Part shown: positions 43,808-52,325 of the stretch, one piece after another
Layout of the letters: the number at the start of each line of letters is the position of its first letter
Numbering within the stretch: position 1 is the stretch's first letter
Assembly: GCF_000003605.2 (NCBI RefSeq)
Contig: NW_003141812.1
Location: 36,587 to 88,911, forward strand
DNA from: Saccoglossus kowalevskii
Lineage: Eukaryota; Hemichordata; Enteropneusta; Harrimaniidae
Direction of reading: 5' to 3'
DNA: 52,325 bases
Translations under genes and position numbers: made by a program
Notes under the pieces: model-generated
The model's database searches: none
The model's input: the letters and a program-made list of their open reading frames with translations, nothing else
Told to the model about the DNA's origin: nothing

Positions 43808-44654
43808 GTAAGACAGAGAAAGTGGTACACTTCATTTTGATCATGTGAAAACAACCTTGTAAAACAGGCATGCCTTGTTAAACAACGAAATTAGTATACG
43901 TGTACTGAGAAATACTGACAAAAGTTGCTGAACAAAAATGATCCGCTATTAGAGATCTGAAAAAATAGTATTACTAAACTGTATTTTTCTTCAAATTGTG
44001 CTACATAATCAAAAGCTGCATGTAAAGCAAATCGCATAATGACTGACTTCACAATTGGGCTACACCGCGGTGTGGTTTCTTTGCTGTGTACGTATGTTTA
44101 GTCGATGTAATTTAAGAAATCAAGAATTCCACCACACGGTGATGAATGATGTAACTGGCCAACTAAATGCACCTGATTTATCTTGATTCATCTAAATTCC
44201 TTTTCTTCTATTAAACTCCTAGGGGGTTATATTCACTGAGACCAATATTAAATTTTTAATGAAAGTATTGCAGACTTCTATTATAAGTATGGCTTAAACC
44301 GATACTGAATTTCAGATTGGCTGCCTGGTGTACTTTGCTTGACTGGTTTACCTCAAATCTCGTGCGTGTCAGTTTTTCATTACCTTTTTGAGTTGCTATT
44401 CAGATTAAAACCTAAACTGATCTGGTTACTATGAATTAAGTAAAATCAATATGTCTACATTGCAATAGCAATAATACATCTGACAATACATGTTCATGTT
44501 AAATTGGTTAAAAACAATTTTGAATTTTAAGGCTTTTAAAGGGGTTATGCAGAGTTGACTCACAGCTATGTAAACTTGTGTGCTTCTCACAGTATTATGA
44601 ATATTATAAATCATTACATGATGTGATTATTGATTTATACAGAAACCACAGCAT
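43808..44654. other. No gene recognised
   Basis: A+T-rich. A short CACCGCGGTGTGG palindrome near 44063 and CACCACACGGTG near 44129 are the only GC-rich words. Confidence 0.45.
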
Positions 44655-45435
44655 CCTTAAAGTGATTTACATTTAGGATTATATTTTGCTACATACATGT
44701 ACTTCATCCGGTTGGAATTCAGACATATGATTCAGACAAAAACTGCCGAAGCTTCAGCATCCATATAAAAGTGATTTACATTTAGGGTTATATTTTGATA
44801 CACACTTCATCCGATTGGGATTCAGACATATGATTCAGACAAAAACTACCGAAGCTTCAGCATCCATATAAAAGTGCTTTACATTTAGGGTTATATTTTG
44901 ATACACACTTCATCCGATTGGGATTCAGACATGTGATTCTGACAAAAAACTACGGAACCCTCAGCATCCACATAAAAGTGATTTACATTTAGGGTTATAT
45001 TTTGATACATACTTCATCCGATTGGGATTCAGACATGTGATTCTGACAAAAACTACGGAACCCTCAGCATCAATAAAGTGATTTACATTTAGGGTTATAT
45101 TTTGATACACACTTCATCCAATTGGGATTCAGACATGTGATTCTGACAAAAAACTACGAAAGCCTCAGCATCCACATAAAAGTGATTTACGTTAATGGTT
45201 ATATTTTGATACACACTTCATCCGATTGGAATTCAGACATATGATTCAGACGAAAACTACCGAAGTTTCAGCATCCATATAAAAGTGCTTTACATTTAGG
45301 GTTATATTTTGATACACACTTCATCCGATTGGGATTCAGACATGTGATTCTGACAAAAACTACGGAAGCCTCAGCATCCACATAAAAGTGATTTACATTA
45401 ATGGTTATATTTTGATACACACTTCATTCAATTCT
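44655..45435 (+). repeat. About 103-bp tandem array (seven to eight units)
   Basis: GTGATTTACATTTAGGGTTA recurs at 44662, 44771, 44874, 44978, 45078, 45182, 45285 and 45388, with spacings of 100-109. Each unit continues TATTTTGATACACACTTCAT, CCGATTGGGATTCAGACAT and CTTCAGCATCCATATAAAAG. Units differ by a few per cent; two sub-types (ACCGAAGCTTC and ACGGAACCCTC) alternate, suggesting a higher-order duplication. The TTAGGG in each unit is a single hexamer, not a telomere. CCAATCGG on the minus strand is a weak CCAAT match. Confidence 0.93.
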
Positions 45436-45912
45436 GAACAGTTCATTGATGGAATTCTTACAGAAAGATTAACATTATCTTTGTACTGATGATACAGATG
45501 TAATGTGTTACTCATCATGAACAGCAGTACAGTCTGAGCGAAACTAAACATTTATCTAGCTTTAAACTGGCTGTTTACAGACCCTTCATATATCATATAT
45601 ATCTGTCTAAATATGTAACATTGGTACATACTAAAAATGCTTGAAAACGTTTTTATGGAAAGACAAGGCAAGGCCTGGGAGTTGAACAACACGCTGACTG
45701 TAGAATGATACTGATTTTTTTTTTTTCAAAAACATTTCTTATCTTTGACATTTGTTGAAATGAGTGATTTATTGATTTGCGTATCTGTTATTTATGCATA
45801 GCTCGGGGCACACCAGATGTTCTTATAAGCAATTTGTGGATGAGGAAACAAAATGAACAAGTGTGGTCATCAAAACTCAACGTTAATGATTTATTTAAAC
45901 CCCTGTGTAGGT
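45436..45912. other. No gene recognised
   Basis: Nothing recognised; A+T-rich with a short T-run at 45716. Confidence 0.5.
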
Positions 45913-46097
45913 GAACGTGTTTGTTTTGGATGACGGCTGCCACATCTGTGGCTTGTCAGATGTGTAATTGGCTGAATCAAATTTGTGCCTTTGGCAAAAC
46001 ATTGATAATAACTTCAACAACACTTGTTTTCTGCGTCACTATGACAGATTCTTATTGCGAACTTTTTGATTGACAAAGATGATCAATTGATGGCAAT
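45913..46097 (+). repeat. Duplicated 185-bp segment, copy 1
   Basis: From GAACGTGTTTGTTTTGGATG to GATCAATTGATGGCAATA. It matches 48251-48437 at about 90% by eye, with one 1-base indel. Shared blocks include GATGACGGCTGCCACATCT, TTTGTGCCTTTGGCAAAACA and CACTTGTTTTCTGCGTCAC. No inverted ends, no frame and no flanking repeats were seen, so it may be a dispersed repeat fragment or a duplicated conserved non-coding element. Confidence 0.85.
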
Positions 46098-46697
46098 AAA
46101 ACGAGCACTCATCCTTTTTTTAGAAGTAATCACTTTAGGGGTAATTGTGTTTGTTGATTGGTAAAATTCAATAGATCATTTGCAGTCACTAGATTGATCT
46201 TGATCTTGTGTCACAACGACCCATTGCCAACCTCATAATTATCACCCATAATGTTATCGCGAGACCACTGCAGAATGCTGTAACGATCTTGCGTAGCAGA
46301 CAGTGATGTGATCACGTTGTGCCTGAATACCTTTTTGTTCATTTGTGCACACATTTTTCATACAGAATATAAATTGTGACGGCCTCCACTTCCACCTCAT
46401 TTTGAACTGACTATTATAAATCTTGCAGTGTTAGAAGCCCAGAATTGGATATAAGAGGTCACAGTTGGTGAAAACTAGTACTGCTTTTTGTAATCTAACA
46501 CTTCCATCTTTGAAATATTGCACAATCATTCCTTATTTGAACTGTGCATTTCCTAATATGATACGAAGCAGATGTACTACAAATTACGCTTATTGAAAAT
46601 ACGCTAACAGATTCATAATGACACAGTGTAACTACGTTTAACTTAAATTTATGTCGCCCAAGACCTGAGAAAAAAGTGAACGACTGTTTGTAAATAT
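46098..46697. other. No gene recognised
   Basis: Nothing recognised beyond scattered TGATC words near 46180 (GATTGATCTTGATCTTG). Confidence 0.45.
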
Positions 46698-47291
46698 TTA
46701 ATTTAAAATTATTACTATTTTATTCATTGCTTTATGAGCTCTATTATAAGAACTTGTATGAAAAAGTAAATTAAACGTCTGCACAGGATGTATGTATCTG
46801 TAGAAAGAATAATTCATTTTGTGCTGATCTGAAACAGTGTGCAGTCGTATATGACAAATAGGGTAGTTTAGCGGGAGCAATCTGCCTACTGGTTTATTGC
46901 ATCTATATGTGTCTACGTCAGAGAAGAAACATCGTTTACTCCGAATAATATCATCTTTGCCTACATCAATTAGGATTAAATCGTCAGTATCTGTGCATGT
47001 ATCAGCGGATTTTAATACATGTATAGTTGATTTATAGTTGTGTAAAAGTTTATTAAAAGTCGCATACCTAATACATGTAGAATTTGCACCCATTCTTTTT
47101 GAACAATTGAGAACTAAAACTTCACCATTACTCATATGTGTAGGTGCTCTAAAAGAAGCCACATCCCCTCTGTTGTATTGTATTGTACTGGTAATGAAAG
47201 ATGGTAGCTTATCTATTATTGCCCAAAGTTTGAAAATAGGATATTTTTTACTATGAGATCTTTTTGGTCTGCCTAGTATTTCAGACAGCAT
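46698..47291 (-). CDS. Unidentified 197-codon open frame overlapping a family F repeat
   Basis: ATG at 47291-47289 (minus strand) opens MLSEILGRPKRSHSKKYPIF, and the frame runs to a stop at 46698. Residues about 38-75 (YNRGDVASFRAPTHMSNGEV, LVLNCSKRMGA) are the family F peptide also seen at 2.3 kb and 31.3 kb. The rest (DTDDLILIDVGKDDIIRSKR, RLLPLNYPICHIRLH) is unique in the window. It is the longest non-repetitive, ATG-started frame here, longer than expected often by chance in A+T-rich DNA. No domain, signal peptide or membrane segment is evident. It may be part of a transposon-encoded protein, a single exon, or chance. Confidence 0.25.
   Translation of the reverse strand: MLSEILGRPKRSHSKKYPIFKLWAIIDKLPSFITSTIQYNRGDVASFRAPTHMSNGEVLVLNCSKRMGANSTCIRYATFNKLLHNYKSTIHVLKSADTCTDTDDLILIDVGKDDIIRSKRCFFSDVDTYRCNKPVGRLLPLNYPICHIRLHTVSDQHKMNYSFYRYIHPVQTFNLLFHTSSYNRAHKAMNKIVIILN
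47041..47200 (-). mobile_element. Family F short repeat, copy 3
   Basis: TGTAAAAGTTTATTAAAAGT with CGCATACC is the inverted-end remnant. TTTTTGAACAATTGAGAACT and CATCCCCTCTGTTGTATTG match copies 1 and 2. The other end has decayed. It is contained in the 197-codon frame. Confidence 0.68.
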
Positions 47292-47364
47292 TAAGCGATT
47301 TATAGATGTGATTTAATCTCCCATTAGCATATACAGCACTATGCCCGACCTCCTTATATGAATA

Positions 47365-47377
47365 GGGTCAAAGGTCA
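47365..47377 (+). promoter_or_regulatory. DR1 nuclear-receptor site, second copy
   Basis: GGGTCAAAGGTCA, a DR1 with one departure (G for A) in the first half-site, 75 bp upstream of the 197-codon frame as that frame reads. Position relative to the frame may be coincidence. Confidence 0.35.
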
Positions 47378-47531
47378 ATTATGCTGATAATTGCTGATAA
47401 CTGCATAACATCATCATTTTTATTCACTTAGCCGATAGTGGATTAATTACGTCTAATCTTTGGGGATAAATAACCGGTAGACCAAGAAAAAAAAAGTTCT
47501 GATTGTTTTCCATCAATTCTATATTACTAAA

Positions 47532-47745
47532 CCTCTCTCTCTCAAGAGTGAAATGAATGGTCCCTCAATTTTTTATGGCTGATGCCTCCCCTCCCAAGAA
47601 TGAAATGACTGGTCCCTTAATTCCATATGACTGATGCCTCCCCTCCCAAGAATGAAATGTGTGGTCCCTCAAATCTCTAAGAATGACGCCTCCCTCTCTC
47701 AAGAATGAAATGGCTAGCCCTTCAATTCGATATGACTGAATTCAA
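47532..47745 (+). repeat. 52-bp tandem array (four units)
   Basis: GCCTCCCCTCCCAAGAATGA and AATGACTGGTCCCTTAATTC recur; GAAATG starts at 47550, 47602, 47654 and 47707 (spacing 52, 52 and 53). Units are 80-90% alike by eye, with a pyrimidine-rich CTCTCTCTC segment. Confidence 0.9.
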
Positions 47746-48250
47746 CTAATCCATCAGTTTTTGATTCTCAATAACACAGCAGGAAATGGAGACATTTCCT
47801 GTAACTGATATTTACACAGAATATTTTTAGCTTCTCTCAACATATAGCATTGTTTAAAGGCTGTAATATTAAACTCCAGATATCATCATGGTGTGTTGTA
47901 ACAGCGCTGTATAGGTTTGATTCAGCAACAATAGCCCAACTTTTGAATTTATAGGCAGTGGTAAATCTTGTTTTTGACGAAATGGTGCAGAAAAATGAAG
48001 TTCAGTTAATAAGTCTCCTATGTTTCTGATGTAACTTATGGCACAAATTGTGTTATTTGCTGACTTTTTTCAATACCAATGTTGCCTCTCTCATCATTCT
48101 CCCATGATGCAATTTGATGAAAACGGCATAAAAATGTTTTAAAGTTTCTCATTGAAGTGCAGTTTGTTTATATTGCACTGTTAGTGTTAATAATTCCTAC
48201 TATGATCTGCAATGTAAGGGCTTAATCTGTCCGTCACAATGTGAATCCAT
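47746..48250. other. No gene recognised; single 105-bp-array half-unit
   Basis: TTCTCCCATGATGCAATTTG at 48096-48115 matches the 42-bp half of the 105-bp array and may be a dispersed monomer. No coding signal. Confidence 0.5.
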
Positions 48251-48437
48251 GAACGTGTTTATTTTGGATGACGGCTGCCACATCTATGGGTTGTCAGGTG
48301 TGTAATTGCCAGAATCAAATTTGTGCCTTTGGCAAAACATTGATGATGACTTCAATGACACTTGTTTTCTGCGTCACCATGATAGCTTCTTATTTCAAAC
48401 TTTTTGATTGAAAAAAGGTGATCAATTGATGGCAATA
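48251..48437 (+). repeat. Duplicated 185-bp segment, copy 2
   Basis: Second copy of the 45913 segment, same orientation, 2.3 kb away. Differences are scattered along its length, without a frame-preserving pattern. Flanking sequence does not match beyond the stated limits. Confidence 0.85.
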
Positions 48438-48601
48438 TTAAAGCATGAATCACTAATTCATGTTGCATTGTTTACACTGTAGGACATAGCTTGGTATGGA
48501 ATACCGTTTTCTAGTGGGAACTGACACAAGTATCTCTAATCTAGTTACTCGCCCTAGCAACGGTTGTTATTATGCTATCATAATCTTCATACTGTTTCGT
48601 A

Positions 48602-48905
48602 TTAAAGGTTGTCGCGCTGCGCATGTGCGAAATTTGTGTTGATAAACATTGATTTTCTCGTAATGCAATGTGCTCTTCTAATGTAAATCCCAGGTATGAG
48701 GTTTGATCTAGGTGCGATTATCACTAATTATTGCCGGTTACTTCTTCGATACCTTCCAATCACCTAAAAAATACCTAATTAAAGCTTGGTTATGTCTTGG
48801 TTTGTACTTGTTGATTTTGCAACAGTTTAAGTAGCCATCTTTGTTTATAGGAGGCCCATATATCTTGCACACGCGTGATGTGGCTCGACGACTACCACCC
48901 TTGAA
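48602..48905 (+). mobile_element. Long relative of family C (about 304 bp)
   Basis: Left end TTAAAGGTTGTCGCGCTGCG with CATGTGCGAA; right end CACACGCGTGATGTGGCTCG with ACGACTACCACCCTTGAA. These pair as inverted ends and resemble family C ends, but the inside is longer and different. The left TTAA is intact; the right has changed to TTGAA. It could be the parent form from which shorter C elements derive, or a recombinant. Confidence 0.65.
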
Positions 48906-49140
48906 TTGTTTTGAATAACTGTTTCTTCTTTGCCCTGGAGTCTTAAATCGTATACTGTTATCTCCATAGCAAGATCATAATCACTATTTTACGTACACTC
49001 ATAACCCGCTTTTATAGCCCATTAGTATTTTTTAATATTTCATAATGTCGCAGTCCGCTTTGTGATTTTTATCACCAACATTATTGTACATTAGCAATTC
49101 GGTGAGCCATTAAAGGTACACTGCCTCCTGTTTGTGGTTA

Positions 49141-49392
49141 AAGTAGACCTGCTTCAGGATAACCTTCCTTGCTTAATCAGCTTGGATTTTTTTGTGGATC
49201 TAAGCATCTTATTACTGTAAAAAGCAAAATATAAATAAAAAAAAAAAACAGTTTTTGGAAAATTCATGAAAAGTAGACCTGCTTCAGGATAACCTTCCTT
49301 GCTTAATTAACTTGGTTTTTTTGTGGACTTAAGCATCTTATTACTGTAAACAGCTAAATTAAAAAAAAAAAAGTTTTTCAAAATTCATAAAA
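49141..49392 (+). repeat. Two-copy ~130-bp tandem duplication
   Basis: AAGTAGACCTGCTTCAGGAT with AACCTTCCTTGCTTAAT occurs at 49141 and 49271. GTGGATCTAAGCATCTTATT matches GTGGACTTAAGCATCTTATT in the second. Each copy ends in an A-run and GTTTTT. Confidence 0.9.
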
Positions 49393-49720
49393 ATTTGTCC
49401 TCTGCTAAATTAATGCAATTTCCATAGCAACTTGCTTCGAGCGCCCTAGGTCTGGAAAAAAAATCGTTATGGACTGTATATATAGGAACATAGAAATAAA
49501 GTTAAATTTGTCAAACTATCCATTTTGGCTAATAATCTGGAAAATAAAGGCTCAATATGCACATTATAGGATGAAAATTATTGTTTCTGTGACTTAGGCT
49601 GCTCTTAGTTTTTGAGCCTGAGAATAGAAGGGTACTAGTAGATGCCAGGTCTACTACAATCTCAATAGATAAGAATTGTTTTTTCTGGAATAGCTTGTGT
49701 CTGCATAAAAATCTGAGAAT
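49393..49720. other. No gene recognised
   Basis: A minus-strand frame of 83 codons (49529-49780) runs into the family A element and is not judged coding. Confidence 0.5.
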
Positions 49721-49931
49721 TATTGTGGAATACTTTATTTTTGCTGGAATTAATTTTCGCTGAAAAAGCTTTTCGGGCATTTTGTATGGAATTTATTTTC
49801 ACTGATTTTTGATGAGTTTAATGTGAAATATAGGAAAAAAATTATATTCGCTAGATTTTATTTTCACGGAATCTTCCCTTCAGCGAAAATAGCGAAAATA
49901 AATTCCAAGCGAAAATAAAGTATTCTACAGC
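49721..49931 (+). mobile_element. Family A element, full length
   Basis: Left TATTGTGGAATACTTTATTT, right AATAAAGTATTCTACAGCA; about 211 bp. The inside (GGAATTTATTTTCACTGATT, ATATTCGCTAGATTTTATTT) matches the 3741 copy closely, so it is a young copy with two changed ends. Confidence 0.92.
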
Positions 49932-50673
49932 ATTCAGACAGTCAGTTAGCAATATGGCTTAAAGCTATAAAAAACACTAACAGTTTTCGTCTGATCTAGA
50001 CTTAACGATACTGTTCGAGCATACAGTCTAGATTCACCCCCATTATCATCCTTTACAAAGGTAGAATGCATATTTTTTTTAAAAAATGATATGTGTTCAT
50101 TAGAATATACTAACAGGTTTATTTTGATGTTGTTTAATATTTCTTGAACTACATACAACGTAGATACACAAAAAATGAAGAATAATTATTGTATACGTGT
50201 ACAAAATTTGCAAATCATGGTGACCACCCCTTTCAAAATCTCAAAAAAAAGGTTTACATTACGCATTAGTAACAAATCATAATACAAGTTTAGTATATTA
50301 ACCTTTTCACCATCAGTTCCAGCACATTTTCACGAAATAGTCCCGTTTATAGTCTGTCCTTTACTTCAGAAGATTGACACAAAAATGGTCAAATTTTTGG
50401 AGTAAAAACTGAAAATTACACAAATTTTGTCTGTGGCTTCAAAATTATGGTTCACTTCCAGAAATATTAAAGATTATAAGAAAAAATTGAGAAAAATTTG
50501 GGCGAGAAAGTTGGGTTGTGAATAGGTTAAAGGAGGTTTGACCTGAATTGAAGATTTTGATTTTGATGAAATAGGATGAAAATGTCAAATATTATTATAT
50601 AACACAAATTGACAGGTAACTTTAATAATGAGTTTCTTGGGTAATAATAGTTTTTATTATACACAATTGGAGG
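49932..50673. other. No gene recognised
   Basis: A+T-rich; nothing recognised. Confidence 0.5.
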
Positions 50674-50850
50674 TTATGTCCCATAATGCATTGCATATAT
50701 GTGCAGTAACATGCTCAGTAGTGTAAAATTTAGTTATCTCCCATAATGCATTGCATATATGTGCAGTAACATGCTCAGTAGTGTAAAATTTAGTTATCTC
50801 CCATAATGCATTTCATATATGTGCAGTAACATGCTCTGTAGTGTAAAATT
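50674..50850 (+). repeat. 60-bp tandem array (three units), related to the 105-bp array
   Basis: CCCATAATGCATTGCATATA recurs with an exact 60-bp period (50679, 50739, 50799). It continues TGTGCAGTAACATGCTCAGT and AGTGTAAAATTTAGTTAT. It matches the 63-bp half of the 105-bp unit 10.9 kb upstream. The second unit reads CTCCCATAATGCATTGCA, a full match to the Staf/ZNF143 consensus as I recall it; units 1 and 3 have one mismatch each. Confidence 0.94.
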
Positions 50851-51042
50851 TGAATTTAGCTTGAGCTGCCTTAAATCCCACCAAAACAAAAATTTTTGCC
50901 GTTTATACATTATATTCATTATGCCAGATGCCATAAACTCCTCAAATCTCGAAAATTCCTCGAAGTGAAAATTAAATAGTATACAGTGATTACTTGAATT
51001 GCACAATATAATACTGGTTGCACTTTATTTGATGCTTTCAGT

Positions 51043-51237
51043 TATTGTGAAATATTTTAGCTAGAATTAATTTTCACTGAAAAAGGCTTTTGGGACGTTT
51101 TGTATGGAGTTTATTTTCACTGATTTTTGATGAGTTGAATGTAACATATAGGAAAAAAAGGTATATTCGCTGGATTTTATTTTTGATGAATCGTCCCTTC
51201 AGTGAAAAAAAATTTCAAGTGAAAATATTTTCCAGTA
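51043..51237 (+). mobile_element. Family A element, 195 bp
   Basis: Left TATTGTGAAATATTTTAGCT lacks the TTTATTTTCG unit; the inside GTATATTCGCTGGATTTTAT is intact; the right end GTGAAAATATTTTCCAGTA is partly decayed. TA lies at both ends. Confidence 0.85.
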
Positions 51238-52325
51238 TTCAATTCATTTGATGGTATGGTTCTATTCATTTCAATCTATCTATTAATGATGATGTCGGCA
51301 GAATCAGTGTAAAGTGTGGTGGTGATAGGTGGAGTGTCTTATAAATCATGTTCTTTGTGAAATTTCCTGCTGTGCAAATTATTGTCAAGTAACGGGCAGG
51401 TACTTGCCAGTAAGAACCACTCTATACCGTCCCTGGAGAATACACAATGCAATTTCGAAAATGAGAGAATTATTGCCTGAGTGCAGTTGTGTATTTGTCA
51501 TTGGGCGCCTTGCTCTACTTATTCATTTAATGCACTGTTAGTTATTGACTTAGTTTGACATAAGTTTTTTGCACTTTTTAAACTAGTCTAAAAATCCTAC
51601 TATAAATCAATAAGTTGTTACCATGACTATTGTGTTCACCGGAATAAAGAAATACTGATTAATGGATCCGGGTATTGATTCAGTGAAATAAATGTTAAAA
51701 TTTTTTCTAAGTAAAATTTAGCTATGTGCATCAAGTTGATGAATCAAACTCAAGCAAGATAATCAGCACGCCACGTTAATGTGTTCAATATGGGTCACAC
51801 ACGTTGTTGAATACAACTCATGTACAATGTTTGTTAACACCTAATCAAAACATGCAGTGTGTTGTTGTGCTTTAATTTCACCCTTTGAGTGCCGCAATTT
51901 TTCTTTTTCACTTAATTGTTTTTCCTCCTTTTCTGTAATTTTTACTGAATCTTAATTTTGGGCCAAACAGACAAAATGTACCATTATCGTACTTATAATT
52001 TGTTATCACAAAGTTTGGATCTTTTCGCAACATTTTATGTGGAGTATAAGTATAATAATATTAACAGAGTATAACTGGAACTATTTTGTGGATGGTACCT
52101 GAAGTTGGCCATAGAGAGCAAAGAAATGATCAAAAAATGATGGAATTTCCCTCTTAAACGACACCCTCAGTTGAGGTGAATGACCTAAGTCTCTGAGCCA
52201 CACACGTCCTTGCACATTTAATAAGGTGCTAAACGATGTGAACAGCTAGCTTGTCTGTTTTCACACTTTAATCATTAAAGGATTAATAAAGTAGGAATTT
52301 TGATTCCATTGTTCCTGCTAAAATA
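51238..52325. other. No gene recognised
   Basis: About 1.1 kb with no repeat shared with the rest and no convincing exon. A plus-strand frame at 51329-51541 was examined and has no domain. Confidence 0.45.

Noticed and set aside
44655-45435. Telomeric repeat because of TTAGGG in each unit
   Set aside because: Only one hexamer per 103-bp unit, never in tandem.

Overview
This window is non-coding, repeat-dominated DNA from an animal genome. By eye it is about 65% A+T. It has no operons, no ribosome-binding-site-led genes and no long non-repeat reading frame with a recognisable domain. It does contain a tRNA-derived SINE, the decayed 3' end of a LINE, many short inverted-repeat (MITE-like) elements, long tandem arrays and one assembly gap. 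The abundance of TACATGTA-type words and the CpG-rich short elements fit a marine invertebrate such as a hemichordate, lancelet, mollusc or brachiopod, but I cannot fix the phylum from sequence alone.

Layout. 1-10 kb: copies of MITE families A, B, C and F, a 33-bp tandem array open on both strands (5017-5610), a hAT-like element (7064-7384) and a 28-bp array (8163-8989). 10-16 kb: a cysteine-rich candidate exon, a ~200-bp satellite broken by a 960-base N gap, a possible minus-strand terminal exon with tyrosine motifs (12951-13193), and a SINE with a 12-bp target duplication (15198-15635). 16-32 kb: more A, B, C and F copies, a near-perfect 95-bp array (26735-27317), and a 420-bp element flanked by TTA (27546-27965). 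32.5-33.4 kb: the best gene evidence, a minus-strand first coding exon with a strong Kozak context and a splice donor, below a TATA-like site and a GC box. 34.9-40.3 kb: fragments of families D and H, a LINE 3' end, and arrays of about 48, 62 and 105 bp. 42.7-43.8 kb: a three-level nest of elements. 44.6-51.2 kb: arrays of 103, 52, about 130 and 60 bp, a 185-bp duplicated segment, an unexplained 197-codon frame and the last A copies.

The clearest cross-window pattern is that several unrelated tandem or dispersed repeats are each built around a good match to a binding site of a widely used transcription factor: NF-Y (AACCAATCAG in two arrays, AACCAATGAA in a third), ZNF143/Staf (CCCATAATGCATTGC in two related arrays), YY1 (AAGATGGC hairpins in family D) and Forkhead (GTAAACA in families B and C). 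Whether this is function or chance amplification cannot be decided from sequence. I found no CRISPR array, viral gene, toxin gene or complete protein-coding gene, and nothing that demonstrates a new multi-gene system.
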